Assembly: GCF_000714935.1 (NCBI RefSeq)
Contig: NZ_JMIR01000014.1
Span: 1 to 64,000, forward strand
Source of the DNA: Tumebacillus flagellatus
Lineage (GTDB): Bacteria; Bacillota; Bacilli; Tumebacillales; Tumebacillaceae
DNA length: 64,000 bases
Direction: 5' to 3'
Positions 44,145 through 53,472 of the stretch are shown in pieces. The stretch's first letter is position 1; the number at the start of each line of letters is the position of its first letter. Position numbers and translations under genes: made by a program. A model generated the notes under the pieces. That model saw only the letters and a program-made list of their open reading frames with translations. It searched no databases and was not told the origin of the DNA.

Positions 44145-46094
44145 TTACGGGGTGAGTTTGATGTTTCGCAGATCATACGTGTCTTGGGTGGAATTGAAGT
44201 ACAGCCCCTGCACGTGCGGGTTGATCAACACCGACTTGCCTTGGAAGGCGATCGGCGTGATCGGCATGTCTTGCAGGAGAAGTTTCTCCGCCGCCATGAG
44301 GTCTGCGGTTCGACGCGCAGGGTCTTGCTGCAGGTTGGCTTTTTGCAACAGTTGGTCGAACGCCGGGTTGCTGTAGCCGGTTTCGTTGCTGACGCTGCCG
44401 GTTTGGAACAGGTCGAGGAACGTCATCGGGTCGTTGTAGTCGCCGCCCCAAAGTGCGAGCGAGATGTCGTATTGACCGGCTGTGGTCAATTGGGTGCGTT
44501 CGGCGAACGGAATGACCTTCACGTCCACGTCGATTCCCAACACGTCTTTCCATTGTGTTTTGACGAGTTCGGGATGCGGAAGCGGGGAGTCTGCAAGGAC
44601 GGTGAGTTTGGGAAGTTGGTTCAACCCAAGCTCCCGAAGGCCGTCGGCCAACAACTGTTTGGCTCCCACTTTCGTATCGGTCGAGACCAGCGGGCCCGCT
44701 TTCTCCCGGTAGTCGGTGATGCTGTCCGGGACGAAGCCGGTGGCCGGTTTTCCGTCCTCCCCCCAGACGTGCACCGTAGCGGGCAAGTCGAGAGCGGCAC
44801 TCAGGGCGCGGCGGATCTTGCTGTTTTTCAAGACGGAGTTGCGTTCGTTGTACTCCACGTACCCAAGCGAAGCGAGGGGAATATCCTGCATGTCCGGCGA
44901 GCCGACGAGATCGTTGTGAATGGCGGAAGGTACCGTCATCTCGTCCAACGCACCACCTTGATACATCGACTTGAGGAATTCGGGAGTGAAGTACGGCATC
45001 ATCTGGAAGTGCACCTGTTGGAGTTGCACATGACTTCGATCCCAGTACGTGTCGCTTTTCTTCAACTGCAGATCGTACGGATTCATACCCTCGATCTGAT
45101 ACGGCCCGTTGGTAAGCGATGTTTCCGCGACTGCTGCATATACCTCTCCTTGTTCGTCGAGAAACGATTTCTTCTGCGGAGAGAAGATGGGAGAAGCGGT
45201 CAACTGCGGGAACCACGGAATCGGGCGGTCGAGTTGCACCGTCAGCGTATGATTGTCTTCGGCATGCAAACCGAGTTCCCCCAGCGTGCCAGGGCCGTAC
45301 TTGTAGTTGTGAACGCCCTTGATTCCGTCAAACAGGTACGAGAGGTTGACTTTGTTGTCGAGGTCGATCGCTCGTTTCCATCCGGTGACAAAGTCGTCGG
45401 CGGTGACGGGCGACCCGTCCGACCATTTCGCCTCCTCGCGCAGGTGGAACGTCCACGTCAAACCGTCTTGAGAAACCTCCCACGATTTGGCGACACCGGG
45501 AACGACCTGTCCCTTCTGATCGAAGCGAACGAGACCTTCGTAGATTTGGCTGATCGCATACCAGTCATACGAGTTCGTAACCTGAATCGGGTCCACCGAA
45601 GTCATCATGTCCGCGACGTACAGATTCAACTGTTCCGTGGAATGCACACCGGACGAGGTCTCCACCGGAGCGTCGATGCTCACGGTGTTCGTCCCATCGT
45701 CCCAGTTCACCGTCGCGCCGAGCGCTTCGACGAGAATCCGCAGCGGCACCATCGTCCGGTCGTTGACCACTTCCGGAACTGCATCGAGAAGCTGAGGTTC
45801 TCCGTTGATCGAAGCAAGCGGCAAATCATGCATGAGAGTGATAAACGTATCGCCTTTTTTGACGATGACCGCCTCCATCTTTTCGTTCCAATACACTTGC
45901 GCCCCGAGCTTTTCCAGCACGCCGCGAAGCGGGATGTAGGTGCGGTCGTTTTTGACATAGGGTGCGACGTCAAACGATTGCTGTACACCGTTTACCACCA
46001 CTTTCACCCCGTCGTCCGCCTGTGACGGAACCGGAATGGCGAGCAGAGAGAGCGCGGTCAGAGCGGCGAATGCGTGACGGATCTGTTTTTTCAA
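44145..46094 (-). CDS. Oligopeptide-type ABC substrate-binding protein with N-terminal copper-amine-oxidase-like repeats
   Basis: 649 residues with a signal peptide (cleavage near residue 26, SQA). Residues about 30-140 hold two copies of the 'copper amine oxidase N-terminal' stalk domain (NDRTYIPLRGVLEKLGAQVYWNEK; NDRTMVPLRILVEALGATVNWDD), common in Bacillales surface proteins. Residues about 155-640 are a family-5 solute-binding fold (DPIQVTNSYDWYAISQIYEGL; GLTWTFHLREEAKWSDGSPVTADDFVTGWKRA). No lipobox and no permease or ATPase gene nearby. Its own promoter and terminator make it a single-gene insertion between pth and rplY. Ligand unknown. Confidence 0.88.
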   Translation of the reverse strand: MKKQIRHAFAALTALSLLAIPVPSQADDGVKVVVNGVQQSFDVAPYVKNDRTYIPLRGVLEKLGAQVYWNEKMEAVIVKKGDTFITLMHDLPLASINGEPQLLDAVPEVVNDRTMVPLRILVEALGATVNWDDGTNTVSIDAPVETSSGVHSTEQLNLYVADMMTSVDPIQVTNSYDWYAISQIYEGLVRFDQKGQVVPGVAKSWEVSQDGLTWTFHLREEAKWSDGSPVTADDFVTGWKRAIDLDNKVNLSYLFDGIKGVHNYKYGPGTLGELGLHAEDNHTLTVQLDRPIPWFPQLTASPIFSPQKKSFLDEQGEVYAAVAETSLTNGPYQIEGMNPYDLQLKKSDTYWDRSHVQLQQVHFQMMPYFTPEFLKSMYQGGALDEMTVPSAIHNDLVGSPDMQDIPLASLGYVEYNERNSVLKNSKIRRALSAALDLPATVHVWGEDGKPATGFVPDSITDYREKAGPLVSTDTKVGAKQLLADGLRELGLNQLPKLTVLADSPLPHPELVKTQWKDVLGIDVDVKVIPFAERTQLTTAGQYDISLALWGGDYNDPMTFLDLFQTGSVSNETGYSNPAFDQLLQKANLQQDPARRTADLMAAEKLLLQDMPITPIAFQGKSVLINPHVQGLYFNSTQDTYDLRNIKLTP

Positions 46095-46148
46095 TCAAAA
46101 AACTCCTCTCTCATCCTCCATAGTCTTCCAATTAACGAAACTGACTAA

Positions 46149-46177
46149 ATAGTATCTTGATTCAGAATAAATGGCAA
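46149..46177 (-). promoter_or_regulatory. Sigma-A promoter of the substrate-binding protein gene
   Basis: Minus strand TTGCCA (46172-46177), 17-nt spacer, TACTAT (46149-46154). Confidence 0.55.
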
Positions 46178-46178
46178 G

Positions 46179-46210
46179 TAAAAAAGAGCCCCTCCGCAGA
46201 AGGGACTCTC
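46179..46210 (-). terminator. Terminator after rplY and its downstream frame
   Basis: Stem GAGTCCCT / AGGGGCTC with a T-run on the minus strand; it is 12 nt past the stop of the coding-like frame that follows rplY. Confidence 0.65.
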
Positions 46211-46221
46211 TCACTTGTAAA

Positions 46222-46377
46222 TCAAGCAGGCGCGCAACATGCTCTCAAAGCGTTGTGCACTTTGACGGAGCGCAGCCCGCCCGCGACTTCGAGGCGGTTG
46301 GCTTCCAGCAAGTCGATCAAGTACTGAAGCCAGCCAGGCTCGCGGGAACGGTGTGTTTTGTACAGATGGACAGTTGG
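46222..46377 (-). other. Coding-like frame directly after the rplY stop codon
   Basis: The rplY frame stays open for 51 codons beyond its TAA, with protein-like composition and GC-rich third positions (includes SREPGWLQYLIDLLEANRLE and ends ALRACCAPA), then TGA and the terminator. No start codon with a ribosome site is visible. It could be a decayed gene, a stop-codon readthrough extension, or chance. Confidence 0.35.
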
Positions 46378-47013
46378 TTAGACGTTCGCTTCTTCGCCCT
46401 TGCCTTCGGTGTCGTGGACGAGCTCCGGTTCTTTCGGCTCGATCTCCGTTTCCGGCTCCGGGTTTCTCGCTTCCATCGCGATGGCGATCACGTCGGTCGG
46501 CTCGTTTTGAAGCGAGACGTTCGGCGGCAGTTGCAGATCGGCGCAGGTGGAGTTCTCGCCGATCTCCAGCATCGCGATGTTGTGCAAGATGTACTCCGGC
46601 ACGTCGGTCGGCAGGCAGCGGACGGTGACTTCGCGCAGGTTTTGCTGGATCACCGCACCGCGTTTTTCCACCGCTTCGAGGCCGTCGAGGATGATTTGCA
46701 CGTCCACGTTGATCGGTTCGCGCAAGTTGACAGCGTAGAGGTCGATGTGCATCGGTTTGCGGTTGAGCATGTCGCGTTCGATTTCGTTGACCATCGCGGA
46801 AATCGTGCCGGTGCCGTCGAGGGAGACGTCGACCAACACTTTGCCGTGGTGACGCAGTTGTTTAAACGACTCGCCGTTGATCGTGATCGGAGTCGGGGTT
46901 TGGTCTTTGCCGTAGATGATGCCCGGAATGTTGCCCGAGCGGCGGATGCGGTTGCGCTCGCCCTTGGTCAACTTCGTGCGCGGTTGTGCTTGAAGCGTGA
47001 TGCGGTCTGCCAT
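46378..47013 (-). CDS. rplY: 50S ribosomal protein L25/general stress protein Ctc
   Basis: Binds 5S rRNA. The N-terminal L25 domain (AQPRTKLTKGERNRIRRSGNIPGIIYG, EIERDMLNRKPMHIDLYAVN) is followed by a TL5/CTC C-terminal beta domain (about 95-190; NVSLQNEPTDVIAIAM) and an acidic tail. 211 residues. GGGAGGG lies ten nt upstream of the ATG. Position after prs and before pth is as in Bacillus. Confidence 0.95.
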   Translation of the reverse strand: MADRITLQAQPRTKLTKGERNRIRRSGNIPGIIYGKDQTPTPITINGESFKQLRHHGKVLVDVSLDGTGTISAMVNEIERDMLNRKPMHIDLYAVNLREPINVDVQIILDGLEAVEKRGAVIQQNLREVTVRCLPTDVPEYILHNIAMLEIGENSTCADLQLPPNVSLQNEPTDVIAIAMEARNPEPETEIEPKEPELVHDTEGKGEEANV

Positions 47014-47108
47014 AAGATTGGGTCCCTCCCGGTAACGTACTGATCACTCCTACTTGGTCAGGATGCCCAAAATTGGCTCTGTTTACACCCGCCTCTTCGA
47101 ACGACTGT

Positions 47109-47153
47109 AAAAAAAGCATGCACACGCCAAGGGTGGCGGTTGCATGCTTTTTT
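47109..47153 (-). terminator. Terminator after prs
   Basis: Long stem AAAGCATGC / GCATGCTTT with an inner CC/GG part and T-run on the minus strand. Confidence 0.85.
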
Positions 47154-47156
47154 CGA

Positions 47157-48119
47157 TTATTCCTTGTCAAACAGGGTGGAAACCGACTCTTCTTCGTGGA
47201 TGCGGATGATCGCGTCGCCGATCAGCGGAGCGATGGAGAGCGTGGTGATTTTGTCGCAGCGGCCCTCGCACTTTTCCTTGTCCACTTTGATCGAGTTGGT
47301 GACGACGACTTCCTTGATCACGGAGTCTTGCAGACGAGTCAGCGCCGGGCCGGAGAGCACCGGGTGCGTGCAGCACGCATAGACTTCGGTGCAGCCGTTT
47401 TCCATCAGGTACTTCGCGCCTTGGACGATCGTGCCGCCGGTGTCGATCATGTCGTCGATCATGATCGCGGTTTTGCCGCGAATCTTGCCGATGACGTTCA
47501 TGACTTCGGAGACGTTCGGCTCCGGACGGCGCTTGTCGATGATCGCGATCGTGGCACCGAGGCGCTCCGCCATGCCGCGCGCACGGGAGACGCCGCCCAT
47601 GTCCGGGGAGACGACGACGATGTCTTCGAGCCCCTTCTGCGCGAAGTAGTCCGCGAGGATCTTCTCGCCGAGCAGATGATCAACCGGAATGTTGAAAAAG
47701 CCTTGGATCTGGCCTGCATGCAGGTCCATCGTGATCACGCGGCCGGCGCCGGCGGTGGAGAGCAGGTCGGCGACCAGTTTCGCGGTGATCGGCTCGCGGG
47801 CGCGGGCTTTGCGGTCTTGGCGTGCATAGCCGTAGTACGGGATGACCACGTTGATCGATTTCGCCGACGCGCGCTTGAGAGCGTCGATCATGATCAGCAG
47901 TTCCATGAGGTGTTCGTTCGCCGGATTCGAGGTCGGTTGGACAACGTAGACGTCGCAGCCGCGAACGCTTTCCGTAATCTTGATGCGGATTTCTCCGTCG
48001 CTAAAGCGGATGACGCTGGCATTGCCAAGCGGCACGCCGACATGATCGGCGATCTCTTGTGCCAGTTCCGGATTCGCATTCCCTGAGAAAATCTTCAACT
48101 TCGCGTCGCTGTATCCCAT
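47157..48119 (-). CDS. prs: Ribose-phosphate pyrophosphokinase (PRPP synthase)
   Basis: Makes PRPP from ribose 5-phosphate and ATP for purine, pyrimidine, histidine and NAD synthesis. 320 residues with [48 protein letters not shown] (ATP flag region), [15 protein letters not shown] and the PRPP loop [12 protein letters not shown]. 16 nt downstream of glmU with AAGGAGC before its start; it is an operon with glmU. Confidence 0.97.
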   Translation of the reverse strand: MGYSDAKLKIFSGNANPELAQEIADHVGVPLGNASVIRFSDGEIRIKITESVRGCDVYVVQPTSNPANEHLMELLIMIDALKRASAKSINVVIPYYGYARQDRKARAREPITAKLVADLLSTAGAGRVITMDLHAGQIQGFFNIPVDHLLGEKILADYFAQKGLEDIVVVSPDMGGVSRARGMAERLGATIAIIDKRRPEPNVSEVMNVIGKIRGKTAIMIDDMIDTGGTIVQGAKYLMENGCTEVYACCTHPVLSGPALTRLQDSVIKEVVVTNSIKVDKEKCEGRCDKITTLSIAPLIGDAIIRIHEEESVSTLFDKE

Positions 48120-48135
48120 GTTCGCTGCAAGCTCC

Positions 48136-49524
48136 TTACGACTCTTTTTGATCCCGCAAGCGGGCTTTCAATTTTTCGGTATAGCCTTCCTTGGTGACTT
48201 GACGCTCACGAGCCACGGCCAATGCGCCGTCCGGCACGTTGTCGGTCACGGTCGAACCTGCTGCCACGTACGCCTCGCTGCCGATGGAGATCGGAGCGAC
48301 GAGGTTCGAGTTGCAGCCGATGAACGTGTTGTCGCCGACGAGGGTTTTGTGCTTGTGGAAGCCGTCGTAGTTGACGGTGATCGTGCCGCACCCGACGTTG
48401 ATGTTCTCGCCGAACTCGGCGTCGCCGATGTAGGAGAGATGCGACACTTTGGTGCCGGCGCCGATCTTGGCGTTTTTGATCTCCACGAAGTCGCCGATTT
48501 TGGCGCCTTGGCCGATGTGCGCTTTCGGGCGGAGGTACGCAAACGGACCGACGGTCGCGCCCGCTTCGACGGTGCAATCGGAGAGCACCGAGTGCTTCAC
48601 TTCGACGTCATCGCCGATGACGGCGTTGGTCAAGTGCGAGTTCGGGCCGATCACAGAGCCTGTGCCGATGACCGTCTTGCCTTCGAGCACGGTGCCCGGC
48701 AAGATGACGGTGTCGTTGCCGATCACCACGTCCACGTCGATGTATGTGTTGTTGGGGTCGATCAGCGTCACGCCGTTCATCATGTGCTTCTCGGCGATGC
48801 GCTCGCGGATGATCGCGTTGGCGACCGCCAGTTGCGCGCGGTTGTTGATGCCTTGGATTTCCTTCGGCTCGCCGGTGATGAACGCGGTGACGGTATGTCC
48901 GTCGCTGCGGAGCACTTCAAGGCAATCTGTCAGGTAGTATTCGCCTTGCGCGTTGTTGTTATCAATTTTCGACAGCGCATCCCAAAGCAGAGCGTTGTCA
49001 AACAGATAGACGGAGGAGTTGATCTCGCGGATTTGACGCTCCTTAGGCGTAGCGTCCTTCTCCTCGACGATGCGCAGCACGTTGCCCGCGTCATCGCGAA
49101 CGATGCGGCCGAGGCCGAACGGGTTGTCGACGACGGCGGTCAACACGGTGACAGCAGCGCCGGACGCTTGGTGGTGCTCCTGCATCGCGCGCAGAGTTTC
49201 GCCTCGAATGATCGGGGTGTCGCCCGCGCAGATCAGCGTGGTGCCTTCCAAGCCTTGAAGTTGCGGACGCGCCATCATAACGGCGTGCGCCGTGCCGAGT
49301 TGTTCGTCCTGCACCGCGTATTCGAGATCGCCGAGCGCTTCCATGACTTGCTCGCGGAGTTTTCCGACGACGACGATTTGACGGTCGACACCGGTCTCGG
49401 TCAGCGTGTCCAGAATGTGCTGGATCATCGGCTTCCCGCAGATCGGATGAAGAATCTTGTGCGTGTTGGATTTCATCCTCGTGCCCTGACCAGCTGCCAG
49501 AACCACCGCAAAGGTCCCTGCCAT
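48136..49524 (-). CDS. glmU: Bifunctional GlmU (glucosamine-1-phosphate acetyltransferase / UDP-GlcNAc pyrophosphorylase)
   Basis: Makes UDP-GlcNAc for the wall in two steps. The N-terminal uridyltransferase has [14 protein letters not shown] and the C-terminal acetyltransferase is a left-handed beta helix of hexapeptide repeats (from about residue 250, with [33 protein letters not shown] and [10 protein letters not shown]). 462 residues from ATG 49524, six nt after AGGAGG; the ATG two codons earlier touches the ribosome site. Heads glmU-prs. Confidence 0.97.
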   Translation of the reverse strand: MAGTFAVVLAAGQGTRMKSNTHKILHPICGKPMIQHILDTLTETGVDRQIVVVGKLREQVMEALGDLEYAVQDEQLGTAHAVMMARPQLQGLEGTTLICAGDTPIIRGETLRAMQEHHQASGAAVTVLTAVVDNPFGLGRIVRDDAGNVLRIVEEKDATPKERQIREINSSVYLFDNALLWDALSKIDNNNAQGEYYLTDCLEVLRSDGHTVTAFITGEPKEIQGINNRAQLAVANAIIRERIAEKHMMNGVTLIDPNNTYIDVDVVIGNDTVILPGTVLEGKTVIGTGSVIGPNSHLTNAVIGDDVEVKHSVLSDCTVEAGATVGPFAYLRPKAHIGQGAKIGDFVEIKNAKIGAGTKVSHLSYIGDAEFGENINVGCGTITVNYDGFHKHKTLVGDNTFIGCNSNLVAPISIGSEAYVAAGSTVTDNVPDGALAVARERQVTKEGYTEKLKARLRDQKES

Positions 49525-49595
49525 ATTCATCCTCCTGTCCAGTTTCCTTCATCTATAGGTAGAAAATATACAGTTTTGAGCAACTATCCTATCAC

Positions 49596-49624
49596 ACTAT
49601 ATCTTAAAGGAATATGCATTTCAA
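49596..49624 (-). promoter_or_regulatory. Sigma-A promoter of glmU-prs
   Basis: Minus strand TTGAAA (49619-49624), 17-nt spacer, TATAGT (49596-49601). Confidence 0.7.
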
Positions 49625-49662
49625 CCGCGTTCACAGGAATGTGAGAAAGATATGAGCGATTG

Positions 49663-49696
49663 GAAAAAAAAGATGCAGAGCGCGGGGGCTCTGCGT
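49663..49696 (-). terminator. Terminator overlapping the end of the next unknown gene
   Basis: Stem ACGCAGAGC / GCTCTGCAT with TTTTTTTT on the minus strand; it begins in the stop codon region of the upstream gene. Confidence 0.8.
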
Positions 49697-50193
49697 CATG
49701 GGTGCTCAATCTCCAGACCGATAAATCGAGATCGCGGTTGCAGGGCCTCGAAAAACCCTTCCCCGAACTTCTTCAGCTCCTCCTCGTTGCGTGCGGCCTC
49801 TTCCGGCGTCACGTCTTCGATCAAGGCGGAGTCGGAAAACACCAGCGACACCTCGTACGAGATCGTATCCACCAAAAAATCCACCAACAACCGAGACTCC
49901 CATCCGTTCGGAAGCGTGATCTCTACCCGCAAAAGCACGTGGGTCTCCAGATCCTCTCTTGTTACCGCCTCGCACTCAAACGAAGGCTCGCCCTCCCAAA
50001 TCCGCTCATACGTCATCTCTTGCGCCGGTGTCCCTTGCAGAAAGCTCGCCTTGCCCAAGATCGCTCCTTGCGTCAACAGGTAGCGGATCGCGGCTTGGAT
50101 TTTTTCAGGCTGATACGGAAGTTCCAGACAGCCGGTGATCTTAAAAAACAGCCCAGTTTCCAAGGTCTTCCCGTTTTTCCGGATTCCCCGCAT
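49696..50193 (-). CDS. Hypothetical protein (165 residues)
   Basis: Start ATG 50193 has GGGAGGT seven nt upstream. The product is soluble, acidic, mixed alpha/beta (TGLFFKITGCLELPYQPEKIQAAIRYLL; HVLLRVEITLPNGWESRLLVDFLVD; FSDSALIEDVTPEEAARNEEELKKFGEGFFEAL). I do not recognise it. It is the last of four genes of lower GC lying between proS and glmU, 32 nt after the HEAT-like gene, so they may share a transcript. Confidence 0.75.
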   Translation of the reverse strand: MRGIRKNGKTLETGLFFKITGCLELPYQPEKIQAAIRYLLTQGAILGKASFLQGTPAQEMTYERIWEGEPSFECEAVTREDLETHVLLRVEITLPNGWESRLLVDFLVDTISYEVSLVFSDSALIEDVTPEEAARNEEELKKFGEGFFEALQPRSRFIGLEIEHP

Positions 50194-50225
50194 GATATGA
50201 CCTCCCGACCTGGACACATGCGTTT

Positions 50226-50723
50226 TTATTCACCAAACAGTTCATCTATTGCTTCTGAAAGAAAAGCCGCCTGTTCCTTGTCCTCCAACTCGTCGATCGC
50301 CTGCTGGAGTCTGCCGATGCACCATTCCCGCTCGTGCATCGAAATCTTGTCTTTGCAGGCTTGCAAAACGAGATAAGACTGACGGCTGACCTCAAAGTTT
50401 CCTTCACACATGAACTGCACGAGTTTTTGTGCATGTTTCGAGCAGTCGAACGATTCCAACGCGTATAACAAACTTCCGCGATTGCCCACGGTTTTCGGAT
50501 CTTCGAGCAGTTCCATCAGCGGTTCGACCGCTTCTTGTGCCCCCATGTCGGAGAGGGCAATCGCGATCGCATTTCGGAATCTGGGATGATCCGTTTCCAT
50601 CAGGTGGACAATCAGTTCCCCTGTTGCTTCGATACACTTCGTCTCTCCGTATTTCTCCACGATCTCAATGGCTTCCTTGAAATTCCCCAGCTCAACTTTT
50701 TCCCGTAGTTCTTGAAGTTCCAA
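50226..50723 (-). CDS. HEAT-repeat-like helical protein
   Basis: 165 residues from TTG 50723 (GAGGGTG about five nt upstream). It is all-helical with repeat units such as EATGELIVHLMETDHPRFRNAIAIALSDMGAQEAVEPLMELLEDP and GNRGSLLYALESFD, typical of PBS-lyase/HEAT-type repeats that bind proteins. Acidic. It has no enzymatic motif. Similar small HEAT proteins often act as immunity or adaptor proteins, but no toxin gene is adjacent. Confidence 0.75.
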   Translation of the reverse strand: MELQELREKVELGNFKEAIEIVEKYGETKCIEATGELIVHLMETDHPRFRNAIAIALSDMGAQEAVEPLMELLEDPKTVGNRGSLLYALESFDCSKHAQKLVQFMCEGNFEVSRQSYLVLQACKDKISMHEREWCIGRLQQAIDELEDKEQAAFLSEAIDELFGE

Positions 50724-50757
50724 TTCATCACCCTCTACATGAAGCAGGAACGGCTCC

Positions 50758-51060
50758 TTATTGTTGGGACAGCAGGTATAGATAAAAAGGGTTGTAACCC
50801 GCGAGAAGCGCGATCGTGAAAAGCCCGATTCGAACAGGGAGTTTTTTCAGAAAGAGAAGGACCGCGGTGAGGAGGATCGCAAGAACCGAGACGGGTCCGG
50901 AGAAGATGATGTAGATCGGGTGGAACAGCAGTAACAAGTACACCCAGCCTGTGTGCTCAATCCCCATGATCCTGCCGAGTGTCAGTATCATCAGCGTGCC
51001 AAGCGCTTGATAGATCCCGAGAAGTAAAGGAACAGAAGCCCAACTCCACTTTTTCTCCAT
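50758..51060 (-). CDS. Small membrane protein (100 residues), unknown
   Basis: ATG 51060 is preceded by GGAGGAAGAGG. The product has three hydrophobic segments (about 9-27, 36-62, 75-97) separated by short loops and almost no soluble part. It follows the next upstream gene by 13 nt, so the two are cotranscribed. Not recognised. Confidence 0.75.
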   Translation of the reverse strand: MEKKWSWASVPLLLGIYQALGTLMILTLGRIMGIEHTGWVYLLLLFHPIYIIFSGPVSVLAILLTAVLLFLKKLPVRIGLFTIALLAGYNPFYLYLLSQQ

Positions 51061-51073
51061 AACCTCTTCCTCC

Positions 51074-51727
51074 TCACATCCGTGGGTCTCGCTCCGTACG
51101 TTCGCGCAAGACTTCCCAACTGGTAACGTTTTCTTGTTGATCAAACGGGATGTGCGTCCATTTCCGCTTTCCTTGTGTATCTGTAAACTCGACGTACAAA
51201 CTGCCGGTATGATTTGTAGCTCGCTGCCATTCGAAGAATTTGTAGATCGTTTGCAGCGTGCCATCGAGGTCGCTGATTTTCTTGTGCAGGGTGATCGTGT
51301 AGGCCGTGTTGTCAGGGAGGATTGGGGCGGTGGACATTTTGTTGATGATCACCTGCACCTCCGCGTCTTGCTTGGGGTACAGACGGGCCAACTCCTCCGA
51401 TGCTTCTTGGGTCAAAGTGTGCATCGCGAGGTCATCCTCATATGTATCCTCCAATTCCCCGTCATAGTTTCTGTAGACCGTAAACGTGACTCCGTTTTGC
51501 AGATGAACCTCAGCGTAATAACTGTCATTCTTAAAGTCATGACCCACGTCTTGCTCGTAAGGTTCCGTGAAGTGCCGCTGCTCTCGCAGATACCGGTCCA
51601 CCTCATGCCCGTACGCTTTCGCATCCCACGGGATTCCGTAATAAAACCGATACCACCACCCCAACACAACTACCGCCCCTAGAAAAAACAACACTTTCCT
51701 CGTCTTGCTCCAACTCTTCCAGTTCAT
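51074..51727 (-). CDS. Membrane-anchored extracytoplasmic protein (217 residues), unknown
   Basis: ATG 51727 has GGAGGGTG six nt upstream. A basic N-terminus and one membrane segment (VLFFLGAVVVLGWWYRFYYG, about 12-31) anchor a soluble domain of about 180 residues with many aromatic and charged residues (YYAEVHLQNGVTFTVYRNYDGELEDTYEDD). No lipobox or known catalytic motif. First gene of the four-gene unknown cluster. Confidence 0.75.
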   Translation of the reverse strand: MNWKSWSKTRKVLFFLGAVVVLGWWYRFYYGIPWDAKAYGHEVDRYLREQRHFTEPYEQDVGHDFKNDSYYAEVHLQNGVTFTVYRNYDGELEDTYEDDLAMHTLTQEASEELARLYPKQDAEVQVIINKMSTAPILPDNTAYTITLHKKISDLDGTLQTIYKFFEWQRATNHTGSLYVEFTDTQGKRKWTHIPFDQQENVTSWEVLRERTERDPRM

Positions 51728-51850
51728 GAGCAACACCCTCCATCCCCGACAGACAATGCCATCCATTTCTTCATAGAAGCAACCCCTCAACCATACTCAC
51801 ATCGGATTAACACCCATATATTAATATACATTCAACCCCTAGGTAAAAAC

Positions 51851-51881
51851 AAAAACCCCTGCCGACGATCAGCAGGGGTTT
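51851..51881 (-). terminator. Terminator after proS
   Basis: Stem AAACCCCTGC / GCAGGGGTTT with T-run on the minus strand. Confidence 0.85.
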
Positions 51882-51894
51882 CGCTAACTTGCAA

Positions 51895-53376
51895 TTAGTA
51901 CGCGCGGGAGAACCACACGGTGTGCTCTGCTTTCTGGCCGCAGCAGATGCAGGTGTCCTTCTCGACCGGCGGATCAAACGGGATGTTGCGGGTGGTGAAG
52001 GAGGTTTCTTCCTTCACTTTCGACTCGCAGTCGTCGTTGCCGCACCAGCCGCCGAGCACCCAACCGCCGAGCGTGCCGTCTTGTTCCGCTTTGGCGATAT
52101 GCGCCTTCAGCTCCTCCAGCGAGTTGATGTGCGTGTGCGAGTTCGCGTCGCGGAACGCTCTGGCTTTGTTCAGCATGTTGACCTGGATGTCTTCCAGCAA
52201 TTGCTGAACTGCCGCCACCGCGTTGTCGATGTCCACGGAGACTTTCTCCCCGGTGTCGCGGCGCGCCACCACCACTTGGTTGTTCGCGATGTCGCGCGGG
52301 CCGATCTCGATGCGCACCGGAACCCCGCGCATCTCCCACTCGTTGAACTTCCAACCCGGCGTTTCTTCGCGCAGGTCGGTTTTGACGCGCACGCCCGCGT
52401 CTTTCAACGCGAAGAAGATTTCGTCCATCTTCTCAATGACCGCTTGACGCTTGTTCGGCGGGCCGACCGGAATCATGATGACTTGGGTCGGCGAGATGCG
52501 CGGCGGAACGGCGAGGCCTTTGTCATCCCCGTGCACCATGATCATCGAACCGATCAAACGGGTCGAAGTGCCCCACGACGTCGTGTGCACATACTTCAAT
52601 TGGTTGTCGCGGTCGAGGAACTTGATTTCAAAGCCCTTCGCGAACTTGTCGCCAAGGTAATGGGACGTGCCGGCTTGCACCGCTTTGCCGTCCTTCATCA
52701 TCGCCTCGATTGAGTACGTATCGACAGCGCCCGCAAAACGCTCGCTCGGGGTCTTCTGACCCTTCCACACCGGAATCGCCAACACTTCTTCAACGACTTC
52801 ACGGTAGATTTCGAGCATCTGCATCGTCTCTTGGCGCGCTTCTTCTTCATTTGCATGCGCGGTGTGGCCTTCTTGCCACAGGAATTCCGAAGTGCGCAGG
52901 AACGGCGTGGTGCGCTTCTCCCAACGGAACACGTTCGCCCATTGGTTGATCAGCACCGGCAGATCGCGGTAGGAGTTGATCCATTGGCTGTACATGTGGC
53001 CGATGACCGTCTCCGAAGTCGGACGCAGCGCGAGGCGCTCTTCCAGCTTCTCGCCTGCCACTTCCGTCACCCACGGCAGTTCCGGGTTGAAGCCTTCGAC
53101 GTGCTCCTTCTCCTTCTGGAAGAACGACTCCGGAATCAGCATCGGGAAGTACGCGTTGCGATGGCCCGTTTCCTTGAAGCGCTTGTCCATCGCTTGCTGG
53201 ATGCGCTCCCACAGTTCATAGCCTTCCGGTTTAAAGACGATGCAACCGCGAACCGGCGCATAGTCCATCAAATCCGCTTTGCGGATCGTATCCAAATACC
53301 AACGAGAAAAATTCTCGGATTGCGGCGTAATTTCTTTCATGACGGTGCTTTTGTTCGTTTCTTCCACTCCGTACAC
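51895..53376 (-). CDS. proS: Prolyl-tRNA synthetase, archaeal/eukaryotic-like type
   Basis: Charges tRNA-Pro. Class II core with TxE loop RPTSETVIG, motif 2 FRWEKRTTPFLRTSEFLWQEGHTAH, and motif 3-like GTSTRLIGSMIMVHGDDKGL. It lacks the large editing insertion of bacterial-type ProRS and has the C-terminal zinc-type domain (CGNDDCESK; CICCGQK) ending in tyrosine, marks of the ProS type 3 class. 493 residues if GTG 53376 is used; GTG 53367 with GGGGG eight nt upstream is possible. Confidence 0.95.
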   Translation of the reverse strand: MYGVEETNKSTVMKEITPQSENFSRWYLDTIRKADLMDYAPVRGCIVFKPEGYELWERIQQAMDKRFKETGHRNAYFPMLIPESFFQKEKEHVEGFNPELPWVTEVAGEKLEERLALRPTSETVIGHMYSQWINSYRDLPVLINQWANVFRWEKRTTPFLRTSEFLWQEGHTAHANEEEARQETMQMLEIYREVVEEVLAIPVWKGQKTPSERFAGAVDTYSIEAMMKDGKAVQAGTSHYLGDKFAKGFEIKFLDRDNQLKYVHTTSWGTSTRLIGSMIMVHGDDKGLAVPPRISPTQVIMIPVGPPNKRQAVIEKMDEIFFALKDAGVRVKTDLREETPGWKFNEWEMRGVPVRIEIGPRDIANNQVVVARRDTGEKVSVDIDNAVAAVQQLLEDIQVNMLNKARAFRDANSHTHINSLEELKAHIAKAEQDGTLGGWVLGGWCGNDDCESKVKEETSFTTRNIPFDPPVEKDTCICCGQKAEHTVWFSRAY

Positions 53377-53472
53377 CCCCGAATCTTGATAGGAGGAAAT
53401 CCCTCAAACGTTAGATTCCTCCACGGCGAATTTTATTATAAACCATCACAAGGCAAAAGGGAAATCACGCCG

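Noticed and set aside
53377-53470. T-box riboswitch upstream of proS
   Set aside because: Only about 95 nt separate proS from the spoVG terminator and no T-box sequence or specifier structure is visible.
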